Shown here one piece after another: positions 34,971-42,999 of a stretch of DNA of 64,000 nucleotides. Source of the DNA: JAGVSR01 sp033765145 (GTDB lineage: Bacteria > Pseudomonadota > Alphaproteobacteria > Rhizobiales > Hyphomicrobiaceae); NCBI GenBank assembly GCA_033765145.1, contig JANRIH010000009.1, forward strand, positions 186,001 to 250,000, in the 5' to 3' direction. Numbering within the stretch: the stretch's first letter is position 1; each line of letters begins with the position of its first letter. The position numbers were made by a program, and so were the translations under genes. A model generated the notes under the pieces. That model saw only the letters and a program-made list of their open reading frames with translations, had not been told where the DNA came from and did not search any database.

Positions 34971-36011
34971 ATGGATCGGCGCAGGTTCCTTGTTTCGTCC
35001 TTCGCTCTGGCGGCTGCCGGCCCGGCGCTCGCCGCCGAGGCGGGCGCGCCGCGCTTTGCTCGTCCTTTTCTCGGATCGGCGTCAACGCATCTGGACTTCA
35101 TTGTTCCGGCGGCGGAAGGATCGCAGGATCTCGGGGCCGTTTGCCGACGTTTGGCGCGTTGGATCGAGGCGGCGAGCCGGGGGGACCTGTCGCTCAATCT
35201 TGTCGATCCGAGGGAGGCCGATCCGGCGGAGGCCATCTCTCTTCAACTCGCTTGCCGGCAGGATCGACAGCATCCGGCATTCGCCTACTTCAGCGGATTG
35301 CCGGGCGCGCTCGGGCTCGATCTGTTCGATCAGGGGAATTGGCTCACGGCTGGCGGCGGACAGGCGCTGTGGGACGAAATCTCCGCCGCGCATGGCCGAA
35401 AGGCGCTCCTGGCCGGCGCCACGGCCACCCGGCCGGTCCTCTGGTCCTCGCGGCCCTTGGCGGAGCGCGAAAGCTTCAGCGGGTTTCGTGTGACGACGTT
35501 CGGACTATCCGTCGAGGTTGCCAGGGGGCTCGGCGCCGAAGCCTATGAGGTCGCGAGCGCCGAGGAAGCGCCTGTAGGTCCTGTACCTTTCGAGAGTGCG
35601 GTCGAATGTTGGGGTGTCGACGACGAGGGCCGGTTCGTTCGACCTCAGACCCACAATCACGGACTTATCAGCGTATTCCGGCGCGCGCCGCATCTCCTGT
35701 CGCTCGATATGCCGCTGACGGTTTGGGAACGCCTGACGCGATCTCAAAGATGCGTGCTGGAAGCGGTCGCCATGCACGCCTCGGGCGTCCGGTCGATCGG
35801 TATCGGCGGGCGAGGGCAGGCGGCCGGCCGAGGTGGCGCTGCTCTGGCGCCGCCGCTTCTCAGACACGCCGTCGACCGGGTTGCGGAGAGCGTCGTCGCG
35901 CACGTGGCCGCCCGAGACGATCTCTCGCGGCGGATCGATCGGAGCTACATGCTCTGGCGCGGACGAACGGCGCGGGCCCGGTCAGCCGGCACATTGCCGC
36001 CATTAACGTAA
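34971..36011 (+). CDS. TRAP-type solute-binding protein (DctP/TakP-like), divergent, twin-arginine signal
   Basis: A 346-residue protein starting MDRRRFLVSSFALAAAGPALA, a twin-arginine signal peptide with the expected Ala-rich end. The body shows scattered features of the TakP branch of TRAP transporter binding proteins: FAYFSGLPGALGLDLFDQGNWL followed by GGGQALWDEISAAHG, and a late RSYMLWR helix. Other signature parts are poorly kept, so the ligand pocket may be changed. No dctQ/dctM membrane subunits are nearby. It might be an orphan binding protein, or may have taken a different role. The start is supported by GGGGA and the signal peptide. Confidence 0.75.
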   Translation: MDRRRFLVSSFALAAAGPALAAEAGAPRFARPFLGSASTHLDFIVPAAEGSQDLGAVCRRLARWIEAASRGDLSLNLVDPREADPAEAISLQLACRQDRQHPAFAYFSGLPGALGLDLFDQGNWLTAGGGQALWDEISAAHGRKALLAGATATRPVLWSSRPLAERESFSGFRVTTFGLSVEVARGLGAEAYEVASAEEAPVGPVPFESAVECWGVDDEGRFVRPQTHNHGLISVFRRAPHLLSLDMPLTVWERLTRSQRCVLEAVAMHASGVRSIGIGGRGQAAGRGGAALAPPLLRHAVDRVAESVVAHVAARDDLSRRIDRSYMLWRGRTARARSAGTLPPLT

Positions 36012-36123
36012 CGCCTTGTCCATGTTGTCGTTCAGGATGTGACGTCGTAGACTTAATAATTATTCTGCAGTCCGAAAGCGGATGATCGCATGTGCCGTGA
36101 CGGCACGCGATGGGGACGGTTCG

Positions 36124-36438
36124 ATGAACGCAACATCCTTGGAAGAACTGAGAGCCGGCCTCGCGGCCAAGCGCGAAGGTGCCGACGATCGCATGGAACA
36201 GATCCGCGAATTGCTCGTCGGGGATCATATCCGTTCTCAGGACGCGCGCCTGCAGGCGCTCGAGCATCGCGTCCGCGAACTCGAGGGTCTCGTGTTCCGC
36301 AGAGTCGACGCATTGTCTCAACGGCTCGAGGCGCTTTCGGGTGAAGCCAGTTCGGAACGGCGCGCTCAGTTCGACGAACTCGCGCGCATGGTGGTCGATC
36401 TCGGCGACAGCATCCGGAACATTTCACGCGGCTCGTAG
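36124..36438 (+). CDS. Small coiled-coil protein, first gene of the GTPase-phosphorelay cluster
   Basis: A 104-residue, almost entirely helical protein with strong heptads from about 38 to 100 (LQALEHRVRELE, VDALSQRLEAL, ARMVVDLGDSIRNI). There is no signal peptide or membrane segment. Residues 24-34 (MEQIRELLVGD) resemble the first residues of the next protein (VERLKQLLFDS); in both, the motif precedes a coiled coil. It lies 41 bases before the OmpA-domain gene on the same strand and is likely co-transcribed. I recognise no named family. It could be an adaptor to the GTPase or kinase encoded downstream; that is inference from position. ATG at 36124 was chosen over 36082. Confidence 0.7.
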   Translation: MNATSLEELRAGLAAKREGADDRMEQIRELLVGDHIRSQDARLQALEHRVRELEGLVFRRVDALSQRLEALSGEASSERRAQFDELARMVVDLGDSIRNISRGS

Positions 36439-36478
36439 CCTTCGTCCACCCCACTCCAATTTCGGGGTTCCGCCCACC

Positions 36479-38617
36479 ATGTCGACGAACGTCGAGCGCC
36501 TGAAGCAACTGCTGTTCGACAGCGAGGCGGAACGGCTCAATCTCGTCGCGGCGCGGCTCGATGAGCTCAGCGAGACGCAACGTCAGCAACACGACGCGCT
36601 TGAGGCCAGTCTCGCGGCGGTCTCGGCCGATCATCGCGACGACGGGAAGTTGGAAGAGCGCGTCTCGGTCGTCATCGACGGCGCGCTGAGGCGGGCTGAA
36701 ATCAACCGTCATTCGGCGGTCAGCGATGCGGTGGCACCGTTCGTTGTCGATACGGTCAGAACGGAAATCCGCAACAGCCAGGACATGATGGTCGAGGCGC
36801 TCTATCCGGTGACGGGGCGGATCGTCAAAGCCTACGTCGCGAGCGCCATCAAGGACCTGACGAACGAGATCAATCGCAGACTAGAAACGAACCCCGTGAT
36901 GTTGAGGCTGCAAAGTCTCATGTCGGGCCGGTCGGTCGCGGAACTTGCAATCGCGGATAGCCAGAAGGTCCGGCTCGAGGAAGTGCTGCTGATCGGACGT
37001 GGAACTGGAAACCTCATCGGACGCTGGCCGGAAGGCTCGCAAGGCTCGAATCGTGATCACGTGCTCTCGGGTGTGTTGACGGCCATCAACGAGTTCTCGA
37101 ACGAAGCGCTCGGCGCGGACGATGCGCTTCTCAGGCATATCGATCTCGGGGATTCACGCGTCTACCTGCGCACGTCGCCGCGCCATCTCCTGGCGGCCAA
37201 ATGCCATGGCGCGGTCCATATTCCCATCGAGAAGGTTCTCGACGACGGTCTCCTGGCGGTCATCGAAGATTTGAACAAGACGCCGGTTGACGTCACTGCA
37301 GGTTCGACGGGGCCGCTCCTCAATCGACTATCCGACGATCTCGATCGGCGGATCGGAGAGGTCCAAGCGTCCGACAACCGGCGGCGGGCCGGGATCAGTC
37401 CCGTGAAAGTGCTCGCCTGGCTCTTGGGGCTGCCGCTCGTCGCGTGGCTTGCGTGGAGCGTCTACGCCAATTGGCGCGAGGACAGCACGCGCGATACCGC
37501 AATGGCCATTCTCTCCGACATTCAAGAGATCCGCGGATACCCGAACCGCGTCTCCGTCGGCTGGCTCGGTCAGTCGCTCACAATCAACGGGCTCGTGCCG
37601 ACCGAAGGCGCCCGCTCGACCGTCCTCGCGAAACTCGGCCAGGGACTACCGGGTGTCATCGTCGAGGATGAGATCAGCGTCGTGCCGAATGCGTTGGCAC
37701 ATGTCGAGCCCCGCATCGCGGAACTCAAGCGCGAGACTGAGGCGCTCACGCCCGAACTCGGCCGGTTCCGCGCCGAATTGGGCGCCATCGAGGGCCGTGT
37801 CGCACGTGCGGACCTCATCGCCGCCGTCGAGCGATCGCTTGCGCGACTCGAGGCTGCCAACGCCCATCTTTCTGCCGTCGGGGACGTGACGTCTGAAGAC
37901 GGCAAGACCGCGGCGCGCGCGGCGCGGGAGGGACTTGATGCAACGCTGGCACGACTAGCCGAGGCCAAGAGTGCGCTCGGCAACGGTAAAGCGGGGAGCG
38001 ATCGGGAGGCCGAAGCGGCGCTCATCGATGCCGTCACGGCGTCTCGCTCTGTGAGCGACACCATCGGTAAATTGCTCGTCGTCGCGCCGAAGCGCGCACG
38101 CGATGCGCGGCCGTTCGCTCCCGGAGGCGACCCCCGCGTCCTCGTCTCGGCGATCGAAGCGGAGGCGGAAGAACTGGCGACACGCGCGGCGGCGCTCGCA
38201 CAGATCACGGCGCTGAAGCGGACGCTGCCCGTGCCGGTCTCGCTCAGCCCACGACAGAAGCTCGAAGCGTGGGCGCGCGCCAATGCGTTTTTCTTCACGA
38301 CCGACGCGGAATACCGCGATCCGCCGCGCGCCAAAAAGCAACTCGACGAACTGGCGCGTCTTGTGAAAGACGCGGGCCTCCTCGTGCGCGTCGTCGGCTA
38401 CACGGATCAGATCGGGGGGCAGGATCGCAACTCGCCATTGAGCGTGCTGCGCGCGGACGCGGTGGCCATGGGTCTCCGGGAGCGGGGCGTGCCTCAGCGT
38501 CTCGTATCCATTATCGGACGCCAGAATGCCGCCGACATCAGTTCGCGTGACGGGCCCGACAGTCCCAATCGGCGGGTGGAGATCGAAGTCGGGTTTGACG
38601 GCGAAGCGGGTCCATGA
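36479..38617 (+). CDS. Membrane-anchored OmpA-domain protein with large N-terminal cytoplasmic region
   Basis: A 712-residue protein. Residues 1-300 have no signal peptide and look cytoplasmic: a coiled-coil start, then a mixed domain (about 80-270) with PVTGRIVKAYVASAIKDLTNEINRR and RLEEVLLIGRGTGNLI. One membrane helix lies at about 311-328 (VLAWLLGLPLVAWLAWSV). The periplasmic part has a BON-like segment at about 340-400 (RVSVGWLGQSLTINGLVP), long helices, and a C-terminal OmpA peptidoglycan-binding domain (about 630-705) with VVGYTDQIGGQDRNSPLSVLRADAV and PNRRVEIEV. It could link the cell wall to a cytoplasmic signalling partner. The GTPase gene follows by 13 bases. The start was set at 36479 by homology to the upstream gene's motif. 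Confidence 0.85.
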   Translation: MSTNVERLKQLLFDSEAERLNLVAARLDELSETQRQQHDALEASLAAVSADHRDDGKLEERVSVVIDGALRRAEINRHSAVSDAVAPFVVDTVRTEIRNSQDMMVEALYPVTGRIVKAYVASAIKDLTNEINRRLETNPVMLRLQSLMSGRSVAELAIADSQKVRLEEVLLIGRGTGNLIGRWPEGSQGSNRDHVLSGVLTAINEFSNEALGADDALLRHIDLGDSRVYLRTSPRHLLAAKCHGAVHIPIEKVLDDGLLAVIEDLNKTPVDVTAGSTGPLLNRLSDDLDRRIGEVQASDNRRRAGISPVKVLAWLLGLPLVAWLAWSVYANWREDSTRDTAMAILSDIQEIRGYPNRVSVGWLGQSLTINGLVPTEGARSTVLAKLGQGLPGVIVEDEISVVPNALAHVEPRIAELKRETEALTPELGRFRAELGAIEGRVARADLIAAVERSLARLEAANAHLSAVGDVTSEDGKTAARAAREGLDATLARLAEAKSALGNGKAGSDREAEAALIDAVTASRSVSDTIGKLLVVAPKRARDARPFAPGGDPRVLVSAIEAEAEELATRAAALAQITALKRTLPVPVSLSPRQKLEAWARANAFFFTTDAEYRDPPRAKKQLDELARLVKDAGLLVRVVGYTDQIGGQDRNSPLSVLRADAVAMGLRERGVPQRLVSIIGRQNAADISSRDGPDSPNRRVEIEVGFDGEAGP

Positions 38618-38630
38618 GAACTCCGCACCC

Positions 38631-39137
38631 ATGATGGCGCGCAAACTTATGCTGCTCGGCGAAATCGGGGTCGGGAAGTCGTCGCTCGTGAGACGGCTGG
38701 TCTTCGATACGTTCGAGTTCGACTACAAGCCGACGATCGGCGTCGACATCTATCGCTACGACGTGCCCGATAGCCCGGGTCGAGATGCGATGACACTCAT
38801 CGTCTGGGATACCGACGGCAATTTCAGTGACGCAATCTTCCGGCATGTCTATATGCGCGAAGCGGTGGCCGCGCTCATCGTCGGCGACGTGATGCGGCCT
38901 GAAACGCTGCAATCCATGGTCAAGCTATCCGACGGGTTCAAGACGCAGTTTCCGGGACGGCATGCGGCGTATGTCGTCAACAAGACGGACCTCTTGGGAG
39001 AGAATGCGAGCCCCAGCGTGCCGAGTTTTCTCCAAGGCCGGGGTATCGAAACGCATTTGACAAGTGCAAGAACCGGTTCCGCCGTCCAGAACGCATTTCA
39101 CGAGGCCGCCAATGTCATCCAGCGCCGGGGGCTTTGA
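38631..39137 (+). CDS. Ras/Rab-like small GTPase
   Basis: A 168-residue single-domain GTPase. G1 is GEIGVGKSS (10-18), G2 Thr35 in KPTIGVD, G3 WDTDGN (59-64), G4 NKTD (117-120) and G5 TSARTG (144-149). The layout is that of eukaryotic Rab/Ras and bacterial MglA/Rup-type proteins, not of translation GTPases. After DxxG the residue is Asn64 where Ras has the catalytic Gln, so intrinsic hydrolysis may be slow and depend on a partner. There is no lipid-anchor cysteine at the C-terminus. The gene lies between the OmpA-domain protein and a histidine kinase whose start overlaps it by 26 bases. A role as a polarity or signalling switch is inference. Confidence 0.92.
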   Translation: MMARKLMLLGEIGVGKSSLVRRLVFDTFEFDYKPTIGVDIYRYDVPDSPGRDAMTLIVWDTDGNFSDAIFRHVYMREAVAALIVGDVMRPETLQSMVKLSDGFKTQFPGRHAAYVVNKTDLLGENASPSVPSFLQGRGIETHLTSARTGSAVQNAFHEAANVIQRRGL

Positions 39138-40296
39138 TGCGCCGCTCGTCACCGCGGGCCGGATGCTTGCGGAGCGCGGCGTCTATGGCCTCGTGTGGCT
39201 CGACGACGATCTCGTCGTCGCTGCGCGTTTCGGGCGGCTCGTAGACTTCGTCGAGATCGGCGTCCCTGTCACGAACAGCATCTATGCGCTCGTCGGCCTC
39301 GAGGCCGATCTCCAAAACCTCAAGACACGGCCGGGCGATGTGCTGGAGCTTCCGCTGGTCGCACAGGTCCGGCATGGCGCGACCGCGACTGCCGATCCGA
39401 ATGTCAAACTGACGTTCACCGGAATCTGGTCTGAGGACGACCGCTCGCTGCTCTTGCTCGTCGCGCGATCCGGGGTTCAGTCCGACGTCGAAATCGAACT
39501 CAGCCGGCAGGTCAGGGCGCGGCTCATAGCCGAAGCGCAGCTCGATGCGAAATCGCGCGAACTCGAAGCGGCCAATGCCGAACTCGTGGCGGCGAACGAC
39601 GATCTGGACGCCTATGCCTCGATCATCTCCCACGATCTCGGTCAGCCCATGCGGGCCATCCGGCATCTCGTGGATGATCTCGAACAGGCGATTTCCGGGC
39701 GATGTTCCACCGAGGGTGCCGTTCTTCTGGCGGCGGTTCGCGATCAATCGCGGCGCATGACGGAGATGCTTCAGGCGCTGCTCGACTATTCGAGCGTCAC
39801 ACGAAAGACTGATCTCATCGCGCCGGTCGACACGCGGAGGCTCGTCGAGGCGATCGTTGCATCGCTCGGTGTCAGGCCCCGCTTCGAAGTCGTGATCGAG
39901 GGGGCATGGCCGACGATCGACACGGTTGCCGCGCCGCTCGATCTCATTTTGCGCAATCTCATCGGCAATGCGGCCAAGCATCACGACCGTGGCATGGGCC
40001 GCATCGTCGTTTCATCCCGCGATCAGGGTACAAAGCTCGAAATCCGTGTCGCTGACGACGGCAAAGGCATTCCGGCGCAATTGTCCGAGGCCGCCTTTCT
40101 CCCGTTTCGCAAACTCGCCGACGGCGGCACGGACGGGCAGGGCATGGGCCTCGCACTCGTCAAGAAGACCGTCGAACGCTCCGGCGGAACGATCCGCCTA
40201 GAGCGCAATGCCGCGCAAGAGCGGGGCGCGACGTTCGTGTTCACGTGGCCTAAACTCGAGAAATCGATCCAAAGCCCGACGATCCTTCCCGATTGA
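39112..40296 (+). CDS. Soluble sensor histidine kinase
   Basis: A 394-residue cytoplasmic kinase. The N-terminal part (about 1-130) is a PAS-like domain beginning around YGLVWLDDDLVVAARFG, with no membrane helix. A linker coiled coil lies at about 137-170. The H-box is IISHDLGQPMRAIRHL with His174 as phosphate acceptor. The ATPase domain has the N-box LILRNLIGNAAKHH, G1 VADDGKGIP, F-box FLPFRK and G2 GQGMGLALVKK. The start lies inside the GTPase gene (26-base overlap), indicating coupled translation. A stand-alone receiver protein is encoded 144 bases downstream. The missing periplasmic sensor suggests its signal comes from the GTPase or from the OmpA-domain protein. Confidence 0.93.
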   Translation: MSSSAGGFDAPLVTAGRMLAERGVYGLVWLDDDLVVAARFGRLVDFVEIGVPVTNSIYALVGLEADLQNLKTRPGDVLELPLVAQVRHGATATADPNVKLTFTGIWSEDDRSLLLLVARSGVQSDVEIELSRQVRARLIAEAQLDAKSRELEAANAELVAANDDLDAYASIISHDLGQPMRAIRHLVDDLEQAISGRCSTEGAVLLAAVRDQSRRMTEMLQALLDYSSVTRKTDLIAPVDTRRLVEAIVASLGVRPRFEVVIEGAWPTIDTVAAPLDLILRNLIGNAAKHHDRGMGRIVVSSRDQGTKLEIRVADDGKGIPAQLSEAAFLPFRKLADGGTDGQGMGLALVKKTVERSGGTIRLERNAAQERGATFVFTWPKLEKSIQSPTILPD

Positions 40297-40440
40297 ACGA
40301 CGTTTTTGCGAAAGTGAACGGCGTGGATGTAGAAACTCCGTGAGGCGAAAGCGCCTAGACGGCTGCAGGACACGCGAAACGCTACAAAACAATGCGACGC
40401 ACGGCATGGCCTGCGTTGCGCGGGGACGGGTTGGGTCGGG

Positions 40441-40908
40441 ATGGCTGAACGTTCAGGCAGGGATTTCCTTGCCAAGAAGAGCGATGTCGTGCGGATGCGC
40501 AAATCGCTGCCCGCGTTGACGAATGTCCTCGTCGTCGACGATGAAGCGGGCGATGCGGACCGGCTCAGGGCCACGTTGCGCGTCATGTTCGGGTATGAAA
40601 TCGACGTCCGGCGCGCGGCCACGCTCGGATTGGCGGTCGATGCCGTTCTCGCGCAGCGGCCCGAGATCGTCTTCCTCGATGACATTCTGAAGCCGTCCGA
40701 CTCCGCGACCGACACCATTCCGTTTCTCAAGCGCGCGGGCTACGACGGTCCCATCATCGTCATCAGCGGCGCGGTGACGAAGAAGAGGCGGCTCGCGCTC
40801 ATGGACTGCGGCGCGAGTGATGTCATTCACAAGGATGATCTCGACAGCGTAAGACTTGCCGAAGCTCTCATTGCAATTGTGTCGGCGGCCAAGAGCGAGA
40901 AGAGTTGA
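40441..40908 (+). CDS. Single-domain response regulator
   Basis: A 155-residue receiver domain with no output domain. Conserved residues are Asp33/Asp34 (LVVDDEAGDAD), the phosphoacceptor Asp80 in VFLDDILKPSD, Ser109 in VISGAV, and Lys131 in IHKDDL. The first 25 residues are an extra basic stretch. It probably takes phosphate from the histidine kinase encoded just upstream and acts by protein contact, as CheY does. It closes the same-strand group that starts at 36124. ATG at 40441; the GC-rich 144-base gap before it has no terminator. Confidence 0.92.
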   Translation: MAERSGRDFLAKKSDVVRMRKSLPALTNVLVVDDEAGDADRLRATLRVMFGYEIDVRRAATLGLAVDAVLAQRPEIVFLDDILKPSDSATDTIPFLKRAGYDGPIIVISGAVTKKRRLALMDCGASDVIHKDDLDSVRLAEALIAIVSAAKSEKS

Positions 40909-41117
40909 CGCAAGCGCGTCGCGATTGTCGCAGAATGAAACGATCTCAGTCAGTTCGCGGCCGAAGCATGCGGACGTCGGTCACGAGATCCACTGGATTC
41001 ACCGCATTTTCCGCATGCGTTCCGCGATCTACCGTCGCGGTGACACCGCGTTGCCTTTTCGTGGCCGCCATCGCGTGTTCATAGCGCCTCTCGATAAGAA
41101 AAAAGGCGAAGGTTGAG

Positions 41118-41369
41118 ATGATGGTCATCAAGTCCATGACGGCCGCGGCGGTGCTTTGTTCCGCGGCGCACGGTGCGATTGCGGAAGACTACAAGCTGCC
41201 GCCGGAGGTGACGCCGGCTCTGCGTGCGGCGTGTGAGACCGACGTGCGTCGGCTTTGCATCGGCGAGAACCCGACGGTGCCGAAGGTCAAGGCGTGCGTC
41301 ACCCGAAAATTCCTGCAACTGGGGCGACGGTGCCAGATGCAGATCACGCTCGCGGGATTGCGGCCGTAA
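41118..41369 (+). CDS. Small secreted Cys-rich-repeat protein
   Basis: An 83-residue protein. The signal peptide is about 1-22 (ending GAIAED). The mature part has four cysteines spaced C-x7-C-x12-C-x11-C. The first of these lies in LRAACETDVRRLC, and VKAC and RRC hold the last two. This spacing and the Asp after the first Cys resemble the cysteine-rich GLG1 repeat, found in many alphaproteobacterial exported proteins of unknown function. Two disulfides are likely. The gene is monocistronic and followed by a strong terminator. Start ATG 41118 or 41121. Confidence 0.8.
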   Translation: MMVIKSMTAAAVLCSAAHGAIAEDYKLPPEVTPALRAACETDVRRLCIGENPTVPKVKACVTRKFLQLGRRCQMQITLAGLRP

Positions 41370-41430
41370 TCTCCACAGTGGTCTCGGCTCCGCTCAAAGC
41401 GCGGCCGATGTCTTCAACGTCAGAAAATCG

Positions 41431-41470
41431 AACAGCCCGGGACCTGCTGATGCAGGCCCGGGCTGTTTTC
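41431..41470. terminator. Bidirectional terminator between the Cys-rich protein and sgaA
   Basis: Stem AACAGCCCGGG (41431-41441) with CCCGGGCTGTT (41457-41467), extended inside by CCTG/CAGG around a short loop. Both genes converge on it; the T run on the + strand is short. Confidence 0.85.
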
Positions 41471-41509
41471 ATTCCATGCGATGTGGTTCGCGGTGGATCG
41501 AGCCGTTGA

Positions 41510-42712
41510 TCAGGCCGCGGCCTTCTTCGCCGGGCTCATGGCGTCCGCCAGATAGGCCATCGCCGCCGCAACGCCACCCTTCTTGTGCGGGACGCCGGCA
41601 ATTTCGAAGCCCATCTCGACGCCGGTCAGTGCACCCATCACGGTCAACTCGTTCGTGTCGCCGAGGTGTCCGATTCGGAAGGCCTTTCCGGCCAGGCGAT
41701 TGAGACCTGTGCCGAGCGACATATTGAACGTGTCGAGTACCACCTTGCGGTAAGCGTCGGCGTTGTGGCCCTCGGGCATCAAGACCGTCGTGACGGCGGG
41801 CGAGTAGTAGCGCGCGTCCCGGCAGTTGATTTCGAGCCCCCAGGCGCGGACGGCCTCTCGCGTTGCGGAGGCGAGGCGCTCGTGGCGCGCGAAGATGTTG
41901 TCGAGCCCTTCCTCGTTCAGCATGTCGATCGCTTCGGCGAGACCGTAGAGCAGGCCGGTCGCGGGCGTGTAGGGGAAGAAGCCTGTCTCGTTCATCGCGA
42001 GCATGTCGCTCCATTCGAAATAGGCGCGCGGCAGGTCCGCGGTCTTCGAGGCCGCGATGGCCTTGGCGCTGATCGCGGTGAACGAGAGACCGGGCGGCAG
42101 CATCATGCCCTTCTGCGAGCCCGATACGGTGACGTCGATGCGCCATTCGTCGTGACGGAGATCGGTGGCGGCGAGGCCGGAAATGGTATCGACCATCAGA
42201 AGTGCGGGATGGTCGAGCGCGTCCATGACCTTGCGGATCTCGTCGAGGCGCGAGCAGCAGCCCGTCGAGGTCTCGTTGTGGACGACGCAGACGGCCTTGA
42301 TCGCCTTCTTGTTGTCGGCGCGCAGCTTGGCTTCGATGGCAGAAGCCTCGGCAGCTGTGCGCCAGTCGGTCGGGATCACATCGGCGACAAGGCCGAGGCG
42401 GTCGGCCATCTGCTTCCAGAGGACCGCGAACTGGCCGGTCTCGACCATGAGGATGCGGTCGCCGCGCGAAAGTGTGTTGGTCAGGGCCGCTTCCCACGCG
42501 CCGGTTCCGGACGCGGGATAGATGATGACGGCGCCGTCTGTTTTGAACAGCGAACGGATGCCCGTGAGGACCCGCTTGCCGAGGCGCTGGAACTCCGCTC
42601 CACGATGGTCGAGCATCTGACGCGACATGGCGGCCAGGATCCGCTCCGGCACAGGGGTCGGGCCGGGGATTTGGAGGAAATGGCGGCCAGGGCGGCGGGA
42701 CTCTTTGGTCAT
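41510..42712 (-). CDS. sgaA: Serine-glyoxylate aminotransferase (alanine-glyoxylate aminotransferase family)
   Basis: A 400-residue PLP enzyme, class V aminotransferase fold. Features are FLQIPGPTPVPERIL at the N-terminus, MLDHRGAEFQRL, the glycine-rich YPASGTGAWEAALTN, the PLP Asp in LMVDTISGLAATDL, and the PLP Lys in VTVSGSQKGMMLPPGL. The C-terminal part has GHLGDTNELTVMGALTGVEMGF. In methylotrophs of the serine cycle this enzyme turns serine plus glyoxylate into hydroxypyruvate plus glycine. Combined with pqqA it suggests growth on C1 compounds, though the family also works in photorespiration-like glyoxylate removal. It is a single gene here; the other serine-cycle genes are not in the window. 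The ATG at 42712 starts the conserved part. Confidence 0.9.
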   Translation of the reverse strand: MTKESRRPGRHFLQIPGPTPVPERILAAMSRQMLDHRGAEFQRLGKRVLTGIRSLFKTDGAVIIYPASGTGAWEAALTNTLSRGDRILMVETGQFAVLWKQMADRLGLVADVIPTDWRTAAEASAIEAKLRADNKKAIKAVCVVHNETSTGCCSRLDEIRKVMDALDHPALLMVDTISGLAATDLRHDEWRIDVTVSGSQKGMMLPPGLSFTAISAKAIAASKTADLPRAYFEWSDMLAMNETGFFPYTPATGLLYGLAEAIDMLNEEGLDNIFARHERLASATREAVRAWGLEINCRDARYYSPAVTTVLMPEGHNADAYRKVVLDTFNMSLGTGLNRLAGKAFRIGHLGDTNELTVMGALTGVEMGFEIAGVPHKKGGVAAAMAYLADAMSPAKKAAA

Positions 42713-42999
42713 TTGGTTCGTCCTTCGAAACGCGGAGCGGAGCGACAATCGGGGTCTGACGGTGTGACCGGCTGTCGCCGTCCCATCCGCAGCGCAACAA
42801 AATGCCCGATGATTGAGCCCTCGTGCTCGGCAGACGGGCAGCTATAGGTAGTCTCTCGGGGCGGCGCAAGTCGTTCCGGACGCGCGGCAAGTCCGGGACA
42901 AACCAGGGTTTCGCATTTGCTCCCCCGCGAGGCGGATTGGCGGGAATGGCTTGGCGCGCCGCCACGCGCAGAAGCAAAATTTACTTCGAAAGGGCGCTT

